A DNA stretch of 40,039 bases from Candidatus Kapaibacterium sp. (GCA_026390695.1 JAPLFL010000032.1:1-40039); one strand, 5' to 3'; numbered from the stretch's first letter, positions 26,159 to 32,862 are shown. The notes: generated by a model from the sequence alone, not told the origin. A program made the numbers and translations.

Positions 26159-26341
26159 GAGCTGAAACCTCCTCCCCAGTTTTCTTCTCATCCCTCCTTT
26201 CGTTCTTTGTAAATTTTAACTGAACATTAGGATTCTTAGCAATTTTCTTGAGATTCTTGGGATAATTCTCAGAATGATAAAGAGAATAAAATAATTGAAA
26301 AGATTCTTCGTCAATACTTTTTTAAAATATTTGAGCTCAAT
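26159..26341 (+). promoter_or_regulatory. Shared cassette leader, copy 3
   Basis: Same ordered blocks as at 21238-21413 and 30821-31006: CTCCTCCCCAGTTTTC, CCTTTCGTTCTTTGTAAA, TTAGGATTCTTAGCAATTTT, CTTGAGATTCTTGGGATA, TTCTCAGAATGATAAAGAG, ATAAAATAATTGAAAAG, TTCGTCAATACTTTTTT. It ends directly at the antitoxin start, here without the GGAGTTCTTA block. Confidence 0.7.
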
Positions 26342-26578
26342 ATGGAACTTTCAATTCAATCTCCCTATACGGAATATATACAAAAAATTATTGACTTTGG
26401 AATTGCTGATTCCCCCGCTGAAGCGGTGAAGCAATCGTTATTTAATTTTATCAAGCAAATTGAATTTGAAGAAATTTATTTAGTTGATAAAGCTGTTCGC
26501 AAAGAATTGGAAGATATTGAAAATTCAAATGAACGACTATTTTCTTTGGATGAAGTAATCGGAACAATAGAACTTTGA
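26342..26578 (+). CDS. Antitoxin of a RelE/ParE-type pair
   Basis: 78 residues: MELSIQSPYTEYIQKIIDFGIADSPAEAVKQSLFNFIKQIEFEEIYL... The N-terminus has a beta strand plus two helices as in ribbon-helix-helix antitoxins, followed by an acidic tail. The stop TGA shares its last base with the ATG of the toxin gene (TGATG, 26576-26580). Standard antitoxin-first organisation. Confidence 0.7.
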   Translation: MELSIQSPYTEYIQKIIDFGIADSPAEAVKQSLFNFIKQIEFEEIYLVDKAVRKELEDIENSNERLFSLDEVIGTIEL

Positions 26579-26838
26579 TGGAGATAGTATTTTCATTACG
26601 CGCTAAAGAAGAATTTCTTAAATTTGATAATTCAATGAAATTATTATTTCGGAAATCTTTCAATAAAATGCTCGAAAATCCTGTACGCCGACATTTGAAG
26701 TATGGAATACCTTATCATGTTGAGAATGTAACCAAGCAGGCAAGGATAATTTATGAACTGAAAGAAGACAAAATAATTATACTGCATTGTTTTTCAGAGC
26801 ATAAAGAGTATGAAAAGTGGTATAATTCTTATAAATAA
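26578..26838 (+). CDS. RelE/ParE-family toxin
   Basis: 86 residues from the ATG at 26578 (a TTG one codon upstream is less likely). The sequence MEIVFSLRAKEEFLKFD, KSFNKMLENPVRRHLKYGIPYHVENVTKQARIIYEL and DKIIILHCFSEHKEYEKWYNSYK follows the RelE/ParE fold: helix, helix, then a beta sheet. RelE members cleave mRNA on the ribosome and ParE members poison gyrase; which applies here cannot be said. Second gene of a tightly coupled pair inside the RHS array. Confidence 0.72.
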   Translation: MEIVFSLRAKEEFLKFDNSMKLLFRKSFNKMLENPVRRHLKYGIPYHVENVTKQARIIYELKEDKIIILHCFSEHKEYEKWYNSYK

Positions 26839-26859
26839 AAAAAACATATATTTGTATCC

Positions 26860-27020
26860 TGTGGAGTACAACATATTTGGAGCGGGCGGAAAAATGGAAA
26901 TGAGCCTTTATTAATGTAGAATGTAAAATTAAGAATGTAAAATGGAAGAAAGAAGAATGAAAGCCATGAATGAAGAGTCCAGACATTCTGAATTTTGCAT
27001 TATAAATTCTGCATTGAATA
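26860..27020. repeat. RHS core scrap plus repeat element a, copy 2
   Basis: 26869-26905 encodes EYNIFGAGGKMEMS, then element a follows (26906-27020: TTAATGTAGAATGTAAAATT ... TTCTGCATTGAATA). This removes the YMQD...YAPFG section of the core. The element contains the ATG at 26942, which reads in frame into the next RHS tip. Confidence 0.68.
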
Positions 27021-27778
27021 ACAGCCTGCTCAAAAGCTGGACTAATCCTACTGTCAGCGCGGGCAGCCGAACGAAGTTTTTAGAGAAAGAAAAAGATGCA
27101 GAATCAGGAGATTGCAATTTAGGAGTGCGGCAATATGGAGATGGAGTAGGGCGCTTCTTCTGTCCTGATAAGATGTGGGAAAAGTATTATAGTTTGTCTC
27201 CGTATGTGTATTGCGGGAATAATCCGGTTGGCGCGAGCGATCCGAGTGGGCTGGATTTTGGATTTTATGTCGATAAAGACAAAGCTGGTCGTAATGGACA
27301 TACTTCTCTCTATTTCCAAAAAGATGGTATCTGGTATAAATATGATCAATTTGCAGAAGGTAATCCGAATACTTCAGGACTAGTTTTCAGTGCTAATAGT
27401 GTCAAAGGCGGAGTTTCAATCGAACCAGTTAATGTTGCCCCTCCTGAAGGTACAGTTATTTATCAAACAACACCTGAACAAGATAAACAAGTCAGTGATT
27501 GTGCAGATCAAAGTCAAGTAGATCATGCCAATGGTACGAAACTCTATAATTTGTATAGCAATAATTGTACTGATGCAGCTGTAGATGTTATTAATTGTGC
27601 TTTACCAAATTTACAAATCCCAAATCCTGCATCAACTGTAAAACCTAATACTTGGATTAAAGAATTAAAAGAAAATACTGAAAAGCAAAAAGAGTTACTG
27701 AAGGCAGCGGATAATACTTTAAAATCGAGTGATCCAAGTTTAACACCTTCTACTGGAACAGGAGAGTTAGTAAAGTGA
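26942..27778 (+). CDS. Orphan RHS tip 6 with papain-like (NlpC/P60-type permuted) hydrolase domain
   Basis: 278 residues. Start MEERRMKAMNEESRHSEFCI from repeat element a, then core from NSLLKSWTNP to DPSGL (D100). The tip (GFYVDKDKAGRNGHTSLYFQKDG...KLYNLYSNNCTDAAVDVINCAL...KPNTWIKEL) has a conserved His in GHTSLYF (H120) before a Cys in NNCTDAA (C209). His-before-Cys order is that of circularly permuted papain-like hydrolases, which cut amide or ester bonds in peptidoglycan, proteins or lipids. The exact family was not identified. The lipoprotein gene overlapping its stop by four bases is the likely immunity gene. Confidence 0.7.
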   Translation: MEERRMKAMNEESRHSEFCIINSALNNSLLKSWTNPTVSAGSRTKFLEKEKDAESGDCNLGVRQYGDGVGRFFCPDKMWEKYYSLSPYVYCGNNPVGASDPSGLDFGFYVDKDKAGRNGHTSLYFQKDGIWYKYDQFAEGNPNTSGLVFSANSVKGGVSIEPVNVAPPEGTVIYQTTPEQDKQVSDCADQSQVDHANGTKLYNLYSNNCTDAAVDVINCALPNLQIPNPASTVKPNTWIKELKENTEKQKELLKAADNTLKSSDPSLTPSTGTGELVK

Positions 27779-28173
27779 AAGCGTACTTTTTCTCTATATT
27801 GATATTTTTAGTCTCATGTAATAATGATTCAATCTTAATGCAAGATACTGTCATCGGAAATTTTAATATTCAATTCATTTGCCAAAGTATTAAATTAAAG
27901 AATGATTATAATCAAAAATCCATATTCGTGTACGGATCTTTGAAAGTGATAAACATATCAAAGCAATTAGATTCAATTGATTTGTTACGAATTAAGTTCA
28001 AATCAGGGAAAAATCTATATTATTTATGTATTGATTCCTATATCGATTACGGAAAATATAAGGTTGTCTTAAAACCAGGAGAAAAAAATAGCACTGATGT
28101 TTACTGTCCAATATCAATCGATTCGAACCACTTTAACTTAGAGTTAATAATTAAAGATACTACATTGTATTAA
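27775..28173 (+). CDS. Candidate immunity lipoprotein for RHS tip 6
   Basis: 132 residues, GTG start overlapping the tip stop (GTGA). Lipobox in MKAYFFSILIFLVSC (cysteine 15). The mature part is beta-rich (FNIQFICQSIKLKNDY..., VVLKPGEKNSTDVYC) and might be an immunoglobulin-like sandwich; no family recognised. Translation is coupled to the toxin. A strong terminator follows at 28185. Confidence 0.65.
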   Translation: MKAYFFSILIFLVSCNNDSILMQDTVIGNFNIQFICQSIKLKNDYNQKSIFVYGSLKVINISKQLDSIDLLRIKFKSGKNLYYLCIDSYIDYGKYKVVLKPGEKNSTDVYCPISIDSNHFNLELIIKDTTLY

Positions 28174-28184
28174 GGAATTTTTCC

Positions 28185-28219
28185 CTCCCGCCAGCTTTCC
28201 AACTGGCGGGAGAACTTTT
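28185..28219 (+). terminator. Rho-independent terminator after the tip 6 unit
   Basis: CTCCCGCCAG (28185-28194) and CTGGCGGGAG (28203-28212) form a perfect ten-pair G+C-rich stem with an eight-base loop, followed by AACTTTTTTCC. An A/T-rich stretch on the other side (GGAATTTTTCC) means it could act on both strands. It separates the tip 6 operon from the 21-bp array and helical/Fn3 gene. Confidence 0.85.
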
Positions 28220-28265
28220 TTCCTTGATAAATAATAATTGAAATAGATATATTGATAAAATATGT

Positions 28266-28545
28266 AATTATTAGTACTAATGAACAGAGTTTTATCATTA
28301 AACAAATGAGTTTTATGTTCAAACATAGGAGTTTTATCATCAAACATAGGAGTTTTACGTTCAAACATAGGAGTTTTATCATCAAACATAGGAGTTTTAC
28401 GTTCGAACAAAAGAGTTTTATTATTAAACAAAAGAGTTTTATGATTAATGAAGGATTTGTTTAATGAAAAATGTGATTTGTTTGGTGATAATTTTTATTT
28501 GTTGGATATTAAATTTCTTTTGTTTAAGTTTGTAACTTAGTTCTT
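28266..28545 (+). repeat. 21-bp tandem array B upstream of the helical/Fn3 gene
   Basis: GAGTTTTA begins at 28287, 28308, 28329, 28350, 28371, 28392, 28413 and 28434: eight units at exactly 21 bp. Between them are TCATCAAACATAG, CGTTCAAACATAG, TTATTAAACAAAA and similar. Degenerate units in the same phase continue as GATTTGTTTAA/GATTTGTTTGG/TATTTGTTGGA at 28454, 28475 and 28496 and fade out near 28540; one weak unit precedes at 28266. Because 21 is a multiple of three, both strands have open frames of heptapeptide repeats here, but these frames have no support as genes. Confidence 0.92.
28502..28532 (+). promoter_or_regulatory. Candidate promoter of helical/Fn3 gene B
   Basis: TTG at 28502-28504, 20 bases, then TAAGTTTG at 28525-28532 (exact TAnnTTTG). 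Transcription would begin near 28538, 33 bases before the ATG at 28571. The well-conserved part of the 21-bp array thus lies upstream of the promoter, while the degenerate units overlap it. Confidence 0.5.
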
Positions 28546-28570
28546 TTCATAAATATTGAGGTTATTTGCT

Positions 28571-29515
28571 ATGGCTACTAATTTGTTGATGAGAAATTAT
28601 AGGATGACTGATGCTGAACTTTGTATGTTCACGTCTAATCTTTGTTTGACTATGACGAGAGATTTGACGGATTTGGCTGCTTTTGGCATCACTGCTCCTA
28701 AAATTGTTGCGCTTAAAGCTCTTGGTGATGCGTTTGAGGTTTTGCCGACCGACGATGTGTATTTGGCTTATATCACGGGTGCTACCGAGACTAAGAATGC
28801 GAAAAAAGAGCTGGTGAAGGAGTCGATACGCAATATGGTGCTGCGTTGTACGATTAAGTGGGGTGCTAACTCGTGGCAGGAGAAGACTCTTGGGGCGACG
28901 GGGATGAATAATTTTTCGGACGATGCGCTGCTGGTGGCGGCGCGGAGGGTTCATACTCAGATGATGACGTTTCAAACTGATTTGTCTGCTGATGGATTGA
29001 CGACGGGGATGCTTGATGATTTTGAGGATTTGAATGAGGAGTTTGAGGCGGCGATGAATGCGCAGGTAACGGCGGTTAATACGCGTGACCAGAAGACTGT
29101 TGAGCGTATCGGGGCTGGTAATGAGATATATTCTTTTGTTTCAACGTATTGCGAAATCGGGAAAAGGGTTTTTGCGACGAGCGATCCGGCGAAGTATAAT
29201 GATTATTTGATTTACGATTCGGTTTCGGCGGGGCTGGGAAAGCCGCAAAACCTGACGGCGAATTGGGTTGCTCCTGATCCGATGGTGCATTTGAATTGGG
29301 ATGCGGTTGTCGGGGCTACGAGTTATGAGGTTTATCATTGTGCGGTGGATTTTGGTTTGCCGTCGGGCACTTATGCTTTCTTGTTTGAATTTGTTGGAGA
29401 GCCGTATGATATAAGTTTTACGGCAAATAAGCGTAATTATTATAAAGTGCGTGCGAAAAATGCAACTTTGACGGGTGATTTTAGTGATGAGGCTTGGACG
29501 GAAGTGGTAATTTAA
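28571..29515 (+). CDS. Helical-bundle plus Fn3 protein of unknown function (copy B)
   Basis: 314 residues from the ATG at 28571 (a TTG at 28556 would add five). Full-length paralogue of copy A: helical ~1-222 (DAELCMFTSNLCLTMTRDLTD, IKWGANSWQEKTLGA, GNEIYSFVSTYCEIGK, KYNDYLIYD), then a fibronectin type III domain (PQNLTANWV...ANKRNYYKVRAKN). No signal peptide, no membrane helix, no catalytic motif. Base composition is clearly richer in G+C than the RHS neighbours. It sits between a terminator and an RHS tip, with a 21-bp array directly upstream, so it looks like a self-contained insertion. Confidence 0.78.
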   Translation: MATNLLMRNYRMTDAELCMFTSNLCLTMTRDLTDLAAFGITAPKIVALKALGDAFEVLPTDDVYLAYITGATETKNAKKELVKESIRNMVLRCTIKWGANSWQEKTLGATGMNNFSDDALLVAARRVHTQMMTFQTDLSADGLTTGMLDDFEDLNEEFEAAMNAQVTAVNTRDQKTVERIGAGNEIYSFVSTYCEIGKRVFATSDPAKYNDYLIYDSVSAGLGKPQNLTANWVAPDPMVHLNWDAVVGATSYEVYHCAVDFGLPSGTYAFLFEFVGEPYDISFTANKRNYYKVRAKNATLTGDFSDEAWTEVVI

Positions 29516-29597
29516 TGCACAATGTAAAATTAAGAATGCAAAATGGAAGAAGTAAGAATAGAAGCCATGAATGAAGCGTCTAATTATTCTGCATTGA
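29516..29597. repeat. Repeat element a, copy 3 (shortened)
   Basis: GCACAATGTAAAATTAAGAA, then GCAAAATGGAAGAAGTAAGA and ATTCTGCATTGAAGAAC: the same element as at 22117 and 26906, shortened in the middle. It begins at the stop of helical/Fn3 gene B and runs into RHS core at CPDKMWEK. It supplies the ATG at 29543 of the next tip. Confidence 0.65.
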
Positions 29598-30217
29598 AGA
29601 ACTGTCCAGATAAGATGTGGGAGAAGTATTATAGCTTGTCTCCGTATGTGTACAGTCATAATAACCCATTGGTTTTTAAAGACCCAAGTGGTTTTGATGA
29701 TGATGGAACAAATTGTAAAACTTATTATAGTCCTGCTTTAATTGTTGAAGCTGATAGAGACCCAGAATATCAAAATCCATGGGATTTTGGAGGAAATATA
29801 AATCAGCAGAATAATAATTTCGAAATCAGAACTATTTCTAATTATATGCCAGATTATTATAAAATTCCTATTAAAGCATGGAATGTAGTCAGACAAATCC
29901 CTGAAATTAAAGAATCTTTACCGAGATTGTTTAGAGGCAGTGGAATGTTGGGGCCAATATCAAATATAGGTTATAATACATATAAAGCTTGGAAGAATGA
30001 TTGGGTTGCAGATGCTACACGATATTCAATTCAATCTGGAATCGACTTAACACAATTAGCGCTTATTGGTCTTGTTGATCCTTTAGTTGGTGCTTCATTT
30101 GGTGCAATATCATTAACACCTTTTTTAATAACAGATTATTATATTAATGAAGTTGAACCGCAATTAAATGCTCTTCAAAAGGGTTTAATAGATTTTCAAT
30201 TTGGTTCAATGCCTTAA
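29543..30217 (+). CDS. Orphan RHS tip 7 with probable membrane-active toxin domain
   Basis: 224 residues. Start MEEVRIEAMNEASNYSALKN from repeat element a, then only ~25 core residues (CPDKMWEKYYSLSPYVYSHNNPLVFKDPSG, D47). The tip ends in long hydrophobic stretches (IDLTQLALIGLVDPLVGASFGAISLTPFLITDYY) that could cross a membrane. No catalytic motif seen. Like tip 5 it is followed by a two-helix PH-like membrane protein, so the two pairs are probably variants of one toxin-immunity type. Confidence 0.66.
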   Translation: MEEVRIEAMNEASNYSALKNCPDKMWEKYYSLSPYVYSHNNPLVFKDPSGFDDDGTNCKTYYSPALIVEADRDPEYQNPWDFGGNINQQNNNFEIRTISNYMPDYYKIPIKAWNVVRQIPEIKESLPRLFRGSGMLGPISNIGYNTYKAWKNDWVADATRYSIQSGIDLTQLALIGLVDPLVGASFGAISLTPFLITDYYINEVEPQLNALQKGLIDFQFGSMP

Positions 30218-30237
30218 ATATTAATTCTTATAAATTT

Positions 30238-30762
30238 ATGAAAAAAGCAATTGAAATAGCACGAATGTTCACCTTTAAAATTGATTTAAAAAAAAAGATA
30301 TATGTTTTTTATGAATCTATTATTACTGTATTTATAGGCATTTTTTGTATATGGTATATTTATTGGGATAATAATCCGACATTTAACCCATTTTCACAAT
30401 TAGTCATTTATTTGGTTTTATTGAAAATCCTTTTTGATACCTATTTGTTTATTCAATATAATGAAGTTAATAAAAATGTGGTATTGGAAATAAATCCTGA
30501 TGATAACTTAATAAAATACAGTGATGGAGTTACTCAAAAAGTAATGAAATTTAAAGAAATAGTGCAAATTAATATTCATAATTTCGGTTTTTCTGAATTT
30601 AATGCTTTATACTATGCAGAAATAATTTCTGAAAAAAATGAAGTAATAATCGTCACATCTTTATTAATTACTTTTATTGCCAAAGAGTTTGATAAATTTG
30701 GATTAGAATATAAAAACATAAACAGAATATATCCAACTATAAAAATTAAAAAGTTTGAGTAA
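30238..30762 (+). CDS. Candidate membrane immunity protein for RHS tip 7 (PH-like)
   Basis: 174 residues with two membrane helices (~27-45 and ~56-76) and a beta-rich cytoplasmic domain ending IIVTSLLITFIAKEFDKFGLEYKN. It is homologous to the protein at 25578-26126 (same layout, same C-terminal motif), though clearly diverged. Position directly behind tip 7 suggests cognate immunity. Confidence 0.65.
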   Translation: MKKAIEIARMFTFKIDLKKKIYVFYESIITVFIGIFCIWYIYWDNNPTFNPFSQLVIYLVLLKILFDTYLFIQYNEVNKNVVLEINPDDNLIKYSDGVTQKVMKFKEIVQINIHNFGFSEFNALYYAEIISEKNEVIIVTSLLITFIAKEFDKFGLEYKNINRIYPTIKIKKFE

Positions 30763-30820
30763 TTATTATTTTAAGAAGTTGATTTAAAATGAACATTTCT
30801 AATACTTATATACTTCCTCC

Positions 30821-31006
30821 GAGCTGCATCCTCCTCCCCAGTTTTCAGTTAATTCTTTCTTCCGTTCTTTATAAAAATTAGAGGTATATCAGGATTCTTA
30901 GCAATTTCCTTGAGATTCTTGGGATATTTCTCAGAATGATAAAGAGCATAAAATAATTTGGAAAATGTTTCGTCTATACTTGTTTTGAAATATATAGGAG
31001 TTCTTA
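30821..31006 (+). promoter_or_regulatory. Shared cassette leader, copy 4
   Basis: The best-preserved copy: CTCCTCCCCAGTTTTCAG, TTCTTTCTTCCGTTCTTTAT, CAGGATTCTTAGCAATTTCC, TTGAGATTCTTGGGATATTT, CTCAGAATGATAAAGAGCAT, AAAATAATTTGGAAAATG, TTTCGTCTATACTTGTTTTG, ATAGGAGTTCTTAATG. It carries its own ribosome binding site (AGGAG) for the DUF4160 gene. Compare 21238-21413 and 26159-26341. Confidence 0.72.
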
Positions 31007-31273
31007 ATGCCGACAATTTCACTATTTTTTGGAATATTAGTCAGACTTCATCTTGGAAAGATGGAACATAATCCACCTCATATTCACGTTTTTTATCAAG
31101 ATTATTCTGCAATTGTTGATATTCAGAGCATTGAATTTATTGAGGGTGATTTTCCAAATAAGCAGAAAAGATTAGTTATTGCTTGGGTAGAACTACACCA
31201 AGAAGATTTGTTGAAAAACTGGGAACTTGCTCAGGCAGGTGAATTGCCATTTAAAATTGAACCATTAAGGTGA
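31007..31273 (+). CDS. DUF4160 protein (copy 2)
   Basis: 88 residues with MPTISLFFGI, HNPPHIHVFYQDYSA, AWVELHQEDLLKNWELA and KIEPLR: the same family as 21414-21683 but only about half identical by eye, so the two cassettes were not duplicated in place recently although their leaders are alike. Followed three bases later by its DUF2442 partner. Confidence 0.85.
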   Translation: MPTISLFFGILVRLHLGKMEHNPPHIHVFYQDYSAIVDIQSIEFIEGDFPNKQKRLVIAWVELHQEDLLKNWELAQAGELPFKIEPLR

Positions 31274-31276
31274 TTT

Positions 31277-31516
31277 ATGATAAAAGTATCAAAAGTTGAA
31301 CCCTTAGAAAATTATCTGCTAAAACTTGAGTTTAATAATAACGAAATTAAAATATTCGATATGAAAGAATATCTTGAACACGGAGTATTCAAAGAATTAG
31401 TAAATATGGAAATATTTAGGTCTGTTAAGATTAATTACGACAGTATAGAATGGGTTAATGGAGCTGATTTATGTCCGGATTTATTATTCGAAAAAAGTAA
31501 GATATTGATTTCATAA
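31277..31516 (+). CDS. DUF2442 protein (copy 2)
   Basis: 79 residues: KVSKVEPLENYLLKLEFNNNEIKIFDMKEYL, then IEWVNGADLCPDLLF. Second gene of the DUF4160/DUF2442 pair. Its stop TAA overlaps the ATG of the next RHS tip by one base (TAATG), coupling the two. Confidence 0.83.
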   Translation: MIKVSKVEPLENYLLKLEFNNNEIKIFDMKEYLEHGVFKELVNMEIFRSVKINYDSIEWVNGADLCPDLLFEKSKILIS

Positions 31517-32289
31517 TGATAATCACAGCTCAATATGACTATGCCCCATTCGGCAGCCTGCTGAAAAGCTGGACTAATCCTACTGTCAGCTTCACCAGCC
31601 GCACGAAGTTTCTGGAGAAGGAGAAAGATGCGGAAAGCGGCGACAACAACCTCGGCGTGCGGCAATATGGAGATAACATAGGGCGCTTCTTCTGTCCTGA
31701 TAAGATGTGGGAGAAGTATTATAGCCTTAGTCCGTATGTGTATGCTTTAAATAATCCTGTACGCTTATTTGATAATAACGGTTATTTGCCGGGTGACGCA
31801 TTTGCAAGTATTAAATCTGCGGCAATGGATTTTGCAAAATTATATAATCCTGCCTCTATAAATATGTGTAGAGAATTTGGAGCAACAATTTATAAAGTAA
31901 AAGGTGAAAGTGGTGATTATTATACATATTCAATTCCAAATCTTGGTAAGACTTCCGAAGTTGTTGCAAGTGATCCACCGGATGGAACAAAGGAATCAGA
32001 TGTTAAAGCTGACATTCATACTCATGGGTGTTACCTACGTCCTTCTGATAATGAATTTTCAACAACAGATGAACAAAAATATATTGATAATAAAATAATA
32101 GGATTTGTTGTTACTCCAAGTGGCGCAATTTGGAAATTTGATCCACAGAAACCCAACGATAAACCTGTTAAATTACCGATGAAAGTTGCAAGTGATCCAA
32201 GTGATCCCAATAAAGAAAGTGATATTGACCCAGTACAAACTGATCAAAGACCAAATGATCTGCCCCCAAAAAAGTGTACACAAAGTTAA
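31516..32289 (+). CDS. Orphan RHS tip 8 with JAB/DUF4329-like metalloprotease domain
   Basis: 257 residues, ATG overlapping the stop of the DUF2442 gene. MIITAQYDYAPFGSLLKSW enters RHS core directly, which ends at DNNGY (D86). The tip has H168-T-H170 (ADIHTHGCY) and, 11 residues on, S182-T-T-D185 (NEFSTTDEQ), then FVVTPSGAIWKFDP. This HxH...SxxD pattern is that of JAMM/JAB metalloproteases and of the DUF4329 domain often found at RHS ends. No immunity gene follows: an IS3 remnant on the other strand begins at its last codons (overlap of four bases), so the immunity gene may have been lost. Confidence 0.74.
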   Translation: MIITAQYDYAPFGSLLKSWTNPTVSFTSRTKFLEKEKDAESGDNNLGVRQYGDNIGRFFCPDKMWEKYYSLSPYVYALNNPVRLFDNNGYLPGDAFASIKSAAMDFAKLYNPASINMCREFGATIYKVKGESGDYYTYSIPNLGKTSEVVASDPPDGTKESDVKADIHTHGCYLRPSDNEFSTTDEQKYIDNKIIGFVVTPSGAIWKFDPQKPNDKPVKLPMKVASDPSDPNKESDIDPVQTDQRPNDLPPKKCTQS

Positions 32290-32810
32290 GAAATATTTTT
32301 CATAAATTCAAATTGATCTGGTGATAAATATTTTAAAGAAGAATGTTTTCTATTTCTATTATAAAATCCCTCAATATACTCAAAAATACTCAATTCTGCT
32401 TCTTTTCTTGATTGATATTGTTCAAAATAAACAAGTTCGGTTTTTAATGTATGGAAGAATGATTCTGCTGTTGCATTATCGTAACAGTTGCCTGTAGAAC
32501 TCATTGATTGCCTGATACCAGCTTTGTTTAGCAAGGCCTTGACTTCATTACTGGCATATTGGCTACCTCTGTCAAAATGAAAAATAAGTCCTGCTTTGGG
32601 TTTCCTGAGCTTAATTGCCTGTTTGATTGTCGAGACCACAAAATCCTTTGTAAGCCGCGAAGAGAACTGATATGCAACAACTTTTCGGCTGCACAGGTCT
32701 CAAGTATCATCGACAAATAAAGCCAGCCTTCTCGTGTCCAGATGTACGTTATATCAGCAACATGGACTTGATCAGGTTCGTCAGGCTTTGGCATTGACTG
32801 AAGCAGATTA
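32286..32810 (-). pseudogene. IS3-family transposase (orfB) remnant
   Basis: The integrase core is recognisable in two frames: PNLLQSMPKPDEPDQVHVADITYIWTREGWLYLSMIL in one, DLCSRKVVAYQFSSRLTKDFVVSTIKQAI...FHFDRGSQYAS...GNCYDNATAESFFHTLKTELV in the other. The DDE residues are present. The frame changes near 32700, where GAGACC stands for an expected GACC (a two-base gain). The N-terminal part of orfB and all of orfA are missing: at 32810 the sequence switches to a dispersed repeat. Not functional. Confidence 0.85.
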
Positions 32811-32860
32811 GGGGACACAATACCAAGCATGATGAAAGGGAAGAAGAAGAAATGAGGGAG
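32808..32860 (+). repeat. Dispersed repeat ATTAGGGGACACAATGCC, copy 1
   Basis: ATTAGGGGACACAATACCAA followed by GCATGATGAAAGGGAAGAAG. Related copies at 33463-33520, 34261-34335 and 34910-34979 are preceded by GGGGCTTTTT, which is missing here because the IS3 remnant begins at this point. All four separate small toxin-antitoxin-type gene pairs. Confidence 0.7.
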
Positions 32861-32862
32861 CC

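Noticed and set aside
28252..28464. Open frames of heptapeptide repeats on both strands over array B (KHRSFII on plus, DKTPMFE on minus)
   Set aside because: A 21-bp repeat automatically gives heptapeptide repeats in every stop-free frame. Arrays A and C of the same period are not open, so coding is not the common property.
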